Source: an uncultured Blautia sp. (GTDB lineage: Bacteria > Bacillota > Clostridia > Lachnospirales > Lachnospiraceae). From it: a stretch of DNA of 64,000 nucleotides. This document shows, piece by piece, positions 17,035 to 25,413 of this stretch. Location: assembly GCA_900543715.1 (NCBI GenBank), contig UQSX01000003.1:1-64000 (forward strand), given 5' to 3'. Position 1 is the first letter of the stretch. Each line of letters begins with the position of its first letter. The position numbers and the translations under genes are program-made. The notes beneath the pieces were generated by a model. The model was not told the DNA's origin and made no database searches. It worked only from the letters and a program-made list of their open reading frames with translations.

Positions 17035-17126
17035 GCCCAAGTGGTGATTGGTAAAACGCCTACCTTTATTGTGATATTTTCACCTTTAAAGTAGGAAGAA
17101 CAGGTTCGATTCCTGTCTTGGGACCA
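17035..17126 (+). tRNA. tRNA-like gene with expanded anticodon arm (UUA if spliced)
   Basis: The sequence folds as a tRNA. CCCAAG (17036-17041) pairs with CTTGGG (17117-17122), then A and an encoded CCA. The D-loop has TTGGTA, and the T-arm is ACAGG-TTCGATT-CCTGT. The acceptor has six clear pairs; G17035 faces an A. The anticodon arm CCTAC/GTAGG (17059-17063, 17091-17095) encloses 27 bases instead of 7. The extra 20 are bounded by a 7-base direct repeat ACCTTTA (17062-17068, 17082-17088). Removing one unit leaves loop CTTTAAA with U33 and anticodon UUA, which would read UAA stop codons. The insert can itself pair as GTGA/TCAC. It could be a degenerate tRNA, an odd suppressor, or a decoy for the HEPN-like proteins encoded 22 bases downstream. 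A weak promoter TTGAGG-17-TATTTT (16886-16914) precedes it. Confidence 0.6.
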
Positions 17127-17148
17127 TAATTTATTTTTAGGTGAAAAG

Positions 17149-18003
17149 ATGAATAGTCGAGCATTTAGAAAATTTAAAACAGAAATGGGACAGGCTAACC
17201 ATTTTCTTATCACAATAATGATTGGATTGGACGCTGTTGAAGATGGAGCTCAAAAACGAGAGTCCTTCAATGCAAATTGGAATCCAAAAGATGTTACGGC
17301 TTCTGTTGTGAGAAGCAAGCATTATGCTATAAAATCATCATTAGCATGGGCAGTTGATAATCTCGATATGTATCTGCGGCTTTGTAATCGTGAACCGCGG
17401 CTTTACAGTGATGAGGAGAGCAGCAAAATTGCTAAAACAAAACATAGTGTATATAATAAATTCCGTTGTGTTATAGAGAACCATGCTGAACTAACTCCAG
17501 ATAAATTTGCGTATGTAGATTTGCTTATTTGTTGGCGGAATAATTCTGTCCATTTTGATGCGGAAAATGAACTGTTACCTGCTTCACTTAATTATTTTAA
17601 GAATATTCCTTCAGAGGATGTAATTCTAAATAAATATCATTTAGATATATCAAAAATGTTGAAGAGCTTTAAAGATAATAAATGTCCCACATTTAAAGAG
17701 GTTGCTACGTTAATTAGTATGACAATTCATTTTGTGGAAGAACTTGATAACATTCTTCTTCGAGATATACGACAATATCAATTTCTTGAAACTACTCTTT
17801 TACAACAAATTAAATCCAAAGACATGAAAATAAGTATTTTTAACTATCAGAATACGACGCCGGAAAAAAGAAAAAAGAAACTTAAACAATTTTTTGTTAG
17901 TATTGGTATTTCTGAAGACTTTTATGATGAAGAAGGTGAAAGATTTCTCGATGAAGTCATTAATTTAAAAGAAGAGGAGTTTATTAATAGAGCTAACAAT
18001 TGA
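17149..18003 (+). CDS. HEPN-like RX4H protein, first of pair
   Basis: I do not recognise a named family. The 284-residue protein is largely helical and carries R130-NNSV-H135 in the setting YVDLLICWRNNSVHFDAE. That is the RX4H active-site motif of HEPN ribonucleases, placed after a long helix as expected. The early part includes a histidine-rich helix near 100-112, and the C-terminal 70 residues are highly charged (KRKKKLKQFF, DEEGERFLDEVINLKEEEF). AGGTGA precedes the ATG. The gene starts 22 bases after the tRNA-like sequence on the same strand. HEPN toxins often cut tRNA anticodon loops, so a link is plausible but unproven. Confidence 0.6.
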   Translation: MNSRAFRKFKTEMGQANHFLITIMIGLDAVEDGAQKRESFNANWNPKDVTASVVRSKHYAIKSSLAWAVDNLDMYLRLCNREPRLYSDEESSKIAKTKHSVYNKFRCVIENHAELTPDKFAYVDLLICWRNNSVHFDAENELLPASLNYFKNIPSEDVILNKYHLDISKMLKSFKDNKCPTFKEVATLISMTIHFVEELDNILLRDIRQYQFLETTLLQQIKSKDMKISIFNYQNTTPEKRKKKLKQFFVSIGISEDFYDEEGERFLDEVINLKEEEFINRANN

Positions 18004-18042
18004 TGAAAAAAGATTAAAGTATTTTTATTGAGGTGAATAATT

Positions 18043-19038
18043 GTGTTAAATGCTGTGCAAAAAGCTGCATACGAACTAATACAATCAGATGCAAGATTCT
18101 TTTACACATTGATTGATATTCAGAAAAATGCAAAGAATATTAATAGCAACTATATCATGATGAGTCAACCTTACATTGGGATTTTTACCGATGGTGCAGA
18201 ACAATGGTGTAGAAAGGTAGGATTAGATGCGCCTCGTTTTAGTGAAATAGAGAGAGCATATTACATAGCTTTGCGTCGAGGACATAAGTTATTCGAAAAG
18301 TCCTATAATGACTATATGTCTGCATTGATGGAGAGTCTTAATGCGAGTGATGCTTATTTTTACAAGATACGGAGTCTCCGCGAGAAAATTTGGGGTTACT
18401 ATAATGTTGGTACCGATTTGTGCGATAATCAATTCTGTGGCAATACAATCCTTTGTATGTTATATATGCCCATAGATATTTTGAACATAGACGATGTGGG
18501 ACCTTGGATAAAAAATATGAGTGTTATTTCTGGTAAACTTGCTGCCTTTTTTTGCTGTTTAGATTATTCGCCGTATGAGTATAACCGTAATATAAAAGTG
18601 AAATATAAAGACTATCATTTTTATAGGAATTGTCCACTGAAAGAAAAAAACAAATTAGGTTTTTTGCTTTTTTCAGTTCTTTGTAGTATTAATTATACTA
18701 TCGAATTTATTGACAAGTATTTTGTAGATGAAATTCCCCAGAAATTCAAATTTGCTTACCTCCAATACTATTATTTATGTGATTTTGTCAATCAGATTAA
18801 TACTGTTAACGGGACGAATTTTTATATTAATAGTATTTTAAAAGACCGTGCGTTTCGGAATTGTCTTGCACACTATGGTTTGGGGCAATATATATCAGAA
18901 AAAGAATTGGATTCAGATGATATCTTAAAAGGGCTAACAAATAAGGCTTTCAACATGGGTTATGTGGAAGCAAAAGAGCGTCTCTATACATATTTAAGCG
19001 AATTAGTGCAACAGATTAAACTAGAAATATTAGATTGA
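18043..19038 (+). CDS. HEPN-like RX4H protein, second of pair
   Basis: A 331-residue protein of unrecognised family. Near the C terminus DRAFRNCLAHYGLG contains R272-NCLA-H277, a second RX4H motif, preceded by aromatic-rich helices (FAYLQYYYLCDFVNQI). The N-terminal half has several Cys and Tyr residues but no motif I can name. It starts at GTG 18043, with TGAGGTGA at normal spacing, 39 bases after the first HEPN-like gene, so the two are probably co-transcribed. Two different HEPN-like proteins side by side suggest either a heterodimeric nuclease or an effector and a catalytically altered partner. Confidence 0.55.
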   Translation: MLNAVQKAAYELIQSDARFFYTLIDIQKNAKNINSNYIMMSQPYIGIFTDGAEQWCRKVGLDAPRFSEIERAYYIALRRGHKLFEKSYNDYMSALMESLNASDAYFYKIRSLREKIWGYYNVGTDLCDNQFCGNTILCMLYMPIDILNIDDVGPWIKNMSVISGKLAAFFCCLDYSPYEYNRNIKVKYKDYHFYRNCPLKEKNKLGFLLFSVLCSINYTIEFIDKYFVDEIPQKFKFAYLQYYYLCDFVNQINTVNGTNFYINSILKDRAFRNCLAHYGLGQYISEKELDSDDILKGLTNKAFNMGYVEAKERLYTYLSELVQQIKLEILD

Positions 19039-19146
19039 TCTTTTTTTGTGCATCTACTAAAGTATCAGATTAATGTCATAAATCGGTTATTATTATTTTA
19101 TATAAATTAGAAAAATATAAGCGATAAAACTAATGGGGGTGTCAAT

Positions 19147-21192
19147 ATGACTTTGACAGATATTCAATTTCAGAAAAGCGAATGGCGGAAAAAATCATGG
19201 TCAATTCCTGATTTGTTAGGTGGAAAACAGGAATATTTTTTGTTGGTAAAGCAATTAGTAGAATTGCTAAGATTAGGAGAAGCAATTGACATTGACACTA
19301 CGCCAGAGTTACATGGAATATCTACACCGAAACTATGGCGTGAGTATGCACCTTTTTTGAAAAGTGTTGGTCTTGTAAGTAATCGTGCAGGAATCTTGCA
19401 ACTTTCGGATGTTGGTGTTGCATTTTGTAATGATTTGACAAAAAGACATTTAGCTGATCTTATGCATAATAAGTTTAGATTGTTTGGAGAGGTCCTTGAA
19501 ATTTTAGCAGTAGAACCGGGGACTGTTCAGGAAATCGATGCAAAGATTTGTAAAAATTATCATTTGGATTGGGCTAATTGTAGTAATACAAGAAAAAGAT
19601 TGGATTGGTTAGAAGTTCTGGGATTAATTCAAGGTATTGGAAATCGAAAATGGCAAGTAACAGAAGAAGGCTACAATGCACTTAAGAATTGGAGACTTGT
19701 ATCTCCGGATATTATTGCTTCTTTTGAAGCGGTGACAAATGATATATCAATTTCAGATCCGCCGCATGAAATTGCGATATTACTGCATCGTCTAAAGGAA
19801 ATGCCTGAGTTGCACAAGAAACGCAGTACATATAATATTTGGGTTCCTAGTCCTAATCGAATTGATAATTTACGTGTACTTACTCAATTTGCTTTAGAGA
19901 GAGTATCTAGGTCCGATTTATTTCAATTTGTTGAAAATGAGTTCAATCTTAAAAAGAGTAGTGCTGAATCAATGCTTCCTTTTCTAAAAGCATCAGGGAT
20001 TATAGAAGAAGTTGGACGGAATATTTATATTGCAACACCTGCAGCAAAAGCATGGTGTGAGACAGGTGATGATTTAGATTTTGTGCGGATTCTTCATACC
20101 CATATGCGTTTTGTGGGAGAGATGATTAAGGCTTCAGAAAATGATACTGTTAGAAATGACCTTTATGCTCAAGCAAAAGTATATGGATTAAATACTGAAA
20201 AAGCTAGGTGGATTGCAGGATTTTTACTTGAAGCAGGACTTTTGGAGGAACCACAATATTTACATTTAAAAGCCACACCATTAGGTAAATGCTTTGTTGC
20301 TGAACTGCCCTTAGCAGAAGAGAGCACTTGTGAAAAAACAGAAGAAATAAATGAAGATAATGACTGTATAGATTCTTCCAACACCTTAACAGATAATAAT
20401 ACGCAGATTTTTGAACAATTACACACAGCTGCAATTGATCCTGGTGCAGAAGGGAAAGCTTCTGGAGTTGCATTTGAAGAAGCAATTGCTAATATTTTTA
20501 ATTTTATGGGCTTCGATGCAAAACGAATAGGTGGATCAGGTGATACAGATGTGATTGTGCGTTGGAAAGATAATGAAGGAAAAACTATTATAGCGATAGT
20601 AGACGGTAAATCTAAATCCAGCGGAAGCGTATCGCATAGTGACATAAGTGATGTGGCGATAGATATGCATAAAGAAAAAAATAATGCAGAGTATGTTGCA
20701 ATTATTGGACCGGGATTTAGTGGAGATACTATACAAAAACATACTAGAAAGAAAGGTTTTGCACTAATTACGGATGCGGAATTAATTGAAATTGCAAGAA
20801 TGTCTTGTGCGTTGGGTTTAAGCTTACAAGAAATTGCTCTTATCTTTCAAGTTCCTGATGGACTTTCACGTCTAGAGGAACTTATAGCTGCTCGACAGAG
20901 GGAAATAGATATTATTACATATGTAGTTTCCACGTTTGAAAAGGAACAAGATATGCTGGGTAGTCTTTCTGCCCGTGACATGTATTTATTGTTGCGAAAT
21001 ACCGAAGTTTCTCCATCTTTAGAAGAATTATTGAATGTATTTGAAATATTATCACAAAAAGATATAGGTATATTAAATCCGGTGAAGAAGGTATCATCTG
21101 CAGAGAATATAACATATATATTGAAAAATCAAAAAAGAACAGTAAATAGACTTCGAGCATTGGCATTTGCAATAGAAAAGGGCTTGGGGTAA
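19147..21192 (+). CDS. Winged-helix and PD-(D/E)XK (Mrr-like) nuclease
   Basis: A 681-residue protein. The first 400 residues contain repeated winged-helix units, seen as recurring patterns such as LKSVGLVSNRAGILQLSDVG, LEVLGLIQGIGNRKWQVTEEG, LKASGIIEEVGRNIYIATPAA and LEAGLLEEPQYLHLKATPLG. After an acidic linker (about 397-420) comes a restriction-endonuclease fold at about 437-535: ASGVAFEEAIANIFNFMGF, then GDTDVIV with Asp468, then AIVDGKSK with Asp486 and Lys488. This is Mrr-like, with D-x-K in place of the usual E/Q-x-K. A helical tail follows. GGGGGTG precedes the ATG. It probably recognises and cuts DNA as the third gene of the tRNA-like/HEPN cluster, after a 108-base gap. Confidence 0.7.
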   Translation: MTLTDIQFQKSEWRKKSWSIPDLLGGKQEYFLLVKQLVELLRLGEAIDIDTTPELHGISTPKLWREYAPFLKSVGLVSNRAGILQLSDVGVAFCNDLTKRHLADLMHNKFRLFGEVLEILAVEPGTVQEIDAKICKNYHLDWANCSNTRKRLDWLEVLGLIQGIGNRKWQVTEEGYNALKNWRLVSPDIIASFEAVTNDISISDPPHEIAILLHRLKEMPELHKKRSTYNIWVPSPNRIDNLRVLTQFALERVSRSDLFQFVENEFNLKKSSAESMLPFLKASGIIEEVGRNIYIATPAAKAWCETGDDLDFVRILHTHMRFVGEMIKASENDTVRNDLYAQAKVYGLNTEKARWIAGFLLEAGLLEEPQYLHLKATPLGKCFVAELPLAEESTCEKTEEINEDNDCIDSSNTLTDNNTQIFEQLHTAAIDPGAEGKASGVAFEEAIANIFNFMGFDAKRIGGSGDTDVIVRWKDNEGKTIIAIVDGKSKSSGSVSHSDISDVAIDMHKEKNNAEYVAIIGPGFSGDTIQKHTRKKGFALITDAELIEIARMSCALGLSLQEIALIFQVPDGLSRLEELIAARQREIDIITYVVSTFEKEQDMLGSLSARDMYLLLRNTEVSPSLEELLNVFEILSQKDIGILNPVKKVSSAENITYILKNQKRTVNRLRALAFAIEKGLG

Positions 21193-21467
21193 GCTATTAA
21201 TCTAAACGTGTGGCAATAATGATTGACAGAGTAAAAAATAGAATAGAAATTAAAGATAAATAAGATGTTTATGGATTTTGCAGTTAATAACGAGGTAAAT
21301 AAACATAGTAGTTACGAGCTGGTTACCAAAATAATATGAACGAAATGAATCATGCATATAAAATAACGTAAAATGGACAAAAAGCGAATCCTATAATACA
21401 TAATATTTGTAATCGATCAAATATAAAAGTGAATAAGCATAAATAAAATCTAGACAGGAGTGTTTTG

Positions 21468-23360
21468 ATGCTGATTTATGAAGGAACTAAAGATAATTTT
21501 TTATCAAGTGTAGAGCAGGATACAATCGCTGTGGAAATCGAAAGCAATATTTATGAAAGAATGCATCGACACACAGCGAAGAATGAATTCCGTGCATGGG
21601 AAAATTCCATGGAATATATGTATAAGGTATTGAATGATCAGGACATTCCATCTGATGCAGGAATTGCTATCGAGTACAATATTCCACAGACGTCCAAGCG
21701 AGTGGATTTTCTGATATCCGGTTATGGGAAAAAAGAAGAGGCAAATGTCGTTTTGATTGAACTAAAGCAATGGGACGAGCTGGAGGCAATTCCAGGGCGG
21801 GACGGTTTGGTGCAGACATATACCGGAAATGCTGTGAGGCAAGTGGTTCATCCTTCTTATCAGGCGTGGTCATATGCCATGCTGATCAGTGATTACAATG
21901 CTTCTGTACAGGAAGGAATGGTTTCCATATTTCCGTGCGCTTATCTGCACAATTACAGACGGCAGGATCAGGATCCGCTTGATGCTGAACAGTATGAAAC
22001 TTATCTGGAAGATGCACCGGCATTTACACGCGGGGAAGTCGCAAAGCTGAGAGATTTCATTAAGAAGAGTATTCGAACTGGTGATAATAAAGAATTAATT
22101 TATAAGATTGATTCGGGACGCATTAAACCATCGAAAAGTCTCCAGGATTCTATTGCAAAAATGCTGAAGGGTAACCGTGAATTCGTTATGCTGGATGAAC
22201 AGAAGGTTGTTTACGAAGAAATCCTGAATGAATCCAGACAGTCTGTCAAAGATGATAAAAAACGGGTTGTGATTGTAAAGGGTGGTCCAGGAACAGGTAA
22301 AAGTGTGGTGGCTGTAAATCTCCTTGCAGAATTAACAAAAGAGAATCAGTTTTGCCAGTATGTATCCAAAAATTCAGCACCAAGAAATGTATATCGGAAA
22401 AAGTTAAAAGGAAGTATCAGGAAAAGCAGTGTCGATAATATGTTCAAAGGTTCAGGTATTTACACAGAAACCGATAATAATATGATTGATACGATCCTGG
22501 TGGATGAAGCACATCGTTTGAATGAGAAATCAGGAATGTTCCATAACATGGGAGAAAACCAGATTAAAGAAATTATTCATGCGGCGAAATGCAGCGTGTT
22601 TTTTATTGATGAAAGCCAAAGAGTTACACTTCAGGACATAGGACGGGTAAATGAAATCAGAAAATGGGCGGAGAAGGAAAAAGCTCAGGTTACAGAGATG
22701 GAACTGGTGTCTCAGTTTAGATGCAACGGTTCTGATGGATACCTTGCCTGGCTGGATCATACGCTGGAAATTCGGGATACAGCAAATTTTGATATGGAGG
22801 ATATCGATTATGATATCCGAATTCTTGATTCTCCGGCAAAAATGCAGGAGCTAATTATTGAAAGAAATCGTACCTCGCATAACAGAGCGAGGATTCTGGC
22901 TGGTTATTGTTGGAACTGGAAAAAAGAAGGAGTTAATGATCCATCTGTACATGATATAATAATCGGAGATTTTGAAATCAGCTGGAATCTAAAAAATACG
23001 ACTACGTTTGCCATTGACGAAGATTCCATTCATGAAGCGGGATGTATTCATACCTCTCAGGGATTGGAATTCGATTATGTAGGAGTCATCATTGGGGATG
23101 ATATGCGGTATGAAAACGGAATGGTCGTTACCGATTTTACAAAAAGAGCCAGAACAGACCAGTCTTTGAAAGGAATTAAAAAACTATATAAAGAGAATCC
23201 GGAGCTGGCAAATAAAGAAGCGGACGAAATTATAAAAAATACATACCGGACATTAATGACACGCGGTATGAAAGGCTGCTATGTATATTGTACAGATCAA
23301 AGGCTGGCAGCTTATCTTAAGAAATGTCTGGAGACACGGAAGAGTGAGGGTGAAAAATGA
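21468..23360 (+). CDS. DUF2075 nuclease-helicase
   Basis: A 630-residue protein. The N terminus has a PD-(D/E)XK pattern: KRVDFLISG followed by NVVLIELKQW with E98-L-K100. After a helical spacer comes an SF1-type ATPase: Walker A GGPGTGKS at 272-279, Walker B TILVDEAHRL, an FFIDESQ motif, QFRCNGSDGYLAWLD and the late motif HTSQGLEFDYVGVIIG. This is the DUF2075 family found in many defence islands. ATG 21468 follows CAGGAG. Its stop overlaps the start of the MazG-like gene (ATGA), making it the first member of a tightly coupled operon. The 21193-21467 gap is AT-rich and holds no gene; I could not assign a firm promoter. Confidence 0.82.
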   Translation: MLIYEGTKDNFLSSVEQDTIAVEIESNIYERMHRHTAKNEFRAWENSMEYMYKVLNDQDIPSDAGIAIEYNIPQTSKRVDFLISGYGKKEEANVVLIELKQWDELEAIPGRDGLVQTYTGNAVRQVVHPSYQAWSYAMLISDYNASVQEGMVSIFPCAYLHNYRRQDQDPLDAEQYETYLEDAPAFTRGEVAKLRDFIKKSIRTGDNKELIYKIDSGRIKPSKSLQDSIAKMLKGNREFVMLDEQKVVYEEILNESRQSVKDDKKRVVIVKGGPGTGKSVVAVNLLAELTKENQFCQYVSKNSAPRNVYRKKLKGSIRKSSVDNMFKGSGIYTETDNNMIDTILVDEAHRLNEKSGMFHNMGENQIKEIIHAAKCSVFFIDESQRVTLQDIGRVNEIRKWAEKEKAQVTEMELVSQFRCNGSDGYLAWLDHTLEIRDTANFDMEDIDYDIRILDSPAKMQELIIERNRTSHNRARILAGYCWNWKKEGVNDPSVHDIIIGDFEISWNLKNTTTFAIDEDSIHEAGCIHTSQGLEFDYVGVIIGDDMRYENGMVVTDFTKRARTDQSLKGIKKLYKENPELANKEADEIIKNTYRTLMTRGMKGCYVYCTDQRLAAYLKKCLETRKSEGEK

Positions 23361-23695
23361 CAAAGGAAACGATAGAACAGGTATTAAAATTCAGAGATGA
23401 TCGGAACTGGAAGCAGTTTCATAATCCGAAAGATCTGGCAATTTCCATCAGTCTGGAGGCAGCGGAACTGCTGGAAGTATTTCAGTGGAGTGCGGATGAT
23501 GTCTGGTGTGAGGAGAAAAAAGATAAGGTCAGGGAAGAACTGGCGGATGTACTGAATTACTGTATTTTAATGGCAGATACCTGCGGATTGGACCTAGATG
23601 AGATCATCCAGGACAAGGTAAAGCGGAATGCAGAAAAATATCCGGTAAAAAAAGCATACGGACATAAAGAAAAATATACGGAGCTGGGAGAATGA
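23357..23695 (+). CDS. MazG-like nucleotide pyrophosphohydrolase, island copy
   Basis: A 112-residue all-alpha pyrophosphohydrolase with SLEAAELLEVFQW and EELADVLNYCILMAD metal-site motifs. It is about 91% identical to the chromosomal copy at 13345 (10 substitutions in my hand alignment, mostly conservative). The gene overlaps the helicase stop by 4 bases and is followed after one base by the HNH gene. In this setting it may degrade or sanitise NTPs as part of an anti-phage response, or keep modified nucleotides out of host DNA. Confidence 0.87.
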   Translation: MTKETIEQVLKFRDDRNWKQFHNPKDLAISISLEAAELLEVFQWSADDVWCEEKKDKVREELADVLNYCILMADTCGLDLDEIIQDKVKRNAEKYPVKKAYGHKEKYTELGE

Positions 23696-23696
23696 C

Positions 23697-24800
23697 ATGC
23701 AGCTGCCACATTCTGATATATTGGATATTGCCCATTTTTCCAGATTGTTTGACAACAAGAGTGAGTGTTACAAATTGTTCTGGTTTCAGGCAATTGCACG
23801 GAAAATAAAAGAAGGACAGAAAACAATTACATTTAAATCATTAATTGATGAAATGATCGCAGATGCCTGGTATATGGTTTTGGAGTACCGGTTGAATCTT
23901 GGCCCTAATGATGCACTGGAACGGGTGGTCCACCGGCTGGGTGAGATCAGTAATATGAAATCTTGTGAGAAGAAAGACGTTGTTCTGGAGTATGTGAAGA
24001 CATGTAAAGATAAAGAAGTTTTAGCCATGAAACGGACGTTATCTTACAATGTTCCGTATCGTTTACAGGCGCCTTTTATGGAATCTATGAAAGGAAAAGA
24101 ATGGAACAGATCCGGGGAAAATCTTGCGAAAAGAATCAACCAGGAACGAAGACTGATGTATTATTTCCTGCAATTCAGTGGCCTGAACACTCAAATCCAG
24201 ATACAGGAAGAATGGGCGGATTATATTGACCGTAATTATGAAATCATACAGGGATGGGTGGAACTGAATCTGATCCAGTATCTTCAGAGAAGGAACCCCA
24301 GCGTCCCGGGAATCGTGGACAAGCTTTATCCACCGAAAGAGCGGAACCTGGAAAAGGTGAAAAAGTATTGGAAACTGCTTGTTTCCATAAAACCTGTCTG
24401 CGAAATCTATGGGGAAAATTCACTCAATGAAAAGAATATTTCCATTGATCATTTTGTACCCTGGTCGTATGTGGCACATGATGAATTGTGGAATCTGACG
24501 CCCACAACCCGGAGTATCAACAGCAGTAAAAGCAACAGCCTTCCGGACTGGAATAAGTATTTCCCATTATTATGTAAAATGGAATATTTGTCCTATGAAT
24601 TGATGTGGGAATATCCGGAAGTACATAAAGCCTTTGACAAATGTGCGAAGGAGCATCTGAACAATCAGGAGATCAGGCATAAACTTTATCAGAGAGGTCT
24701 GTCGGAAACGGAGTTTTCCGGGCGTTTGGAAGAGGTTATGTTTCCGGTTTATCAGTCGGCAAAAAGTATGGGATTTTCCAGTTGGAGCTTAAGGATATAA
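23697..24800 (+). CDS. HNH endonuclease domain protein
   Basis: A 367-residue protein. Residues about 245-285 read ISIDHFVPWSYVAHDELWNLTPTTRSINSSKSN, an HNH motif with D251-H252, the Asn of LWNLTPT and the later Asn/Ser-Lys run, all typical of metal-dependent HNH nucleases. The N-terminal 240 residues are helical and unrecognised, and may bind the partner proteins. It starts one base after the MazG-like stop and ends one base before the methyltransferase start. This argues that all five genes of the operon act together. Confidence 0.8.
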   Translation: MQLPHSDILDIAHFSRLFDNKSECYKLFWFQAIARKIKEGQKTITFKSLIDEMIADAWYMVLEYRLNLGPNDALERVVHRLGEISNMKSCEKKDVVLEYVKTCKDKEVLAMKRTLSYNVPYRLQAPFMESMKGKEWNRSGENLAKRINQERRLMYYFLQFSGLNTQIQIQEEWADYIDRNYEIIQGWVELNLIQYLQRRNPSVPGIVDKLYPPKERNLEKVKKYWKLLVSIKPVCEIYGENSLNEKNISIDHFVPWSYVAHDELWNLTPTTRSINSSKSNSLPDWNKYFPLLCKMEYLSYELMWEYPEVHKAFDKCAKEHLNNQEIRHKLYQRGLSETEFSGRLEEVMFPVYQSAKSMGFSSWSLRI

Positions 24801-24801
24801 G

Positions 24802-25395
24802 ATGATGGGTAACTATTACGAAAACAATGCAGAACGTTATGCGGCAGAAACATTTTCCGCTGATATGTCAGAACAGTATCAAAGCTTTCTGCCCCTGTTA
24901 AAAAAAGGAGCAAAGATTCTGGATGTGGGAAGCGGCAGCGGACGGGATGCATGTTATTTTCAGAAACAGGGATATCAGGTGACGGCATTGGAACCGTCGA
25001 AGAATCTAGGCAGAGAAATCCGGAAAGTCTTCTCTGGAGAACTTGTATGTTCGGATATTCAGAACTATCGGCCGACGGAGCGGTACGATGGGATCTGGGC
25101 GTGTGCGTCATTGATTCATCTGCAGGAAGAAGAAGTACTGCAGTTTTTTGAAAAGATCGATCAGTATCTGAATGACAATGGAATTATATACATTTCCGGG
25201 AAAAATGGGCTTTCCACAGGAAAAGTGGAGGATGGACGTTTTTTTCTTGAGTTTACAGAACAGCTGGTAGAGAAAATCCTGACGGTAAATAAACAATTGA
25301 AGCTGGAGCAGCTGTGGTATACCGAAGATGTAAGCGGGAGACGGGGATTTCGGTGGCTGAATGTGGTTTTAAGATTGAGAAGAAATAACTCTTAA
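24802..25395 (+). CDS. Class I SAM-dependent methyltransferase
   Basis: A 197-residue Rossmann methyltransferase. Motif I is KILDVGSGSGRDACYF at about 37-52, the acidic residue of motif II is in VTALEPSK, and YDGIWACASLIHL matches motif IV of TehB/UbiE-like small-molecule methylases. There is no DPPY-type DNA methylase motif, so a DNA target is not indicated directly. The gene starts immediately after the HNH stop (an ATGATG pair; either could start). It could modify a nucleotide or base intermediate, together with the Nmad3 protein that follows. Confidence 0.85.
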   Translation: MMGNYYENNAERYAAETFSADMSEQYQSFLPLLKKGAKILDVGSGSGRDACYFQKQGYQVTALEPSKNLGREIRKVFSGELVCSDIQNYRPTERYDGIWACASLIHLQEEEVLQFFEKIDQYLNDNGIIYISGKNGLSTGKVEDGRFFLEFTEQLVEKILTVNKQLKLEQLWYTEDVSGRRGFRWLNVVLRLRRNNS

Positions 25396-25413
25396 TGATA
25401 AGCGGTGAGAGCA

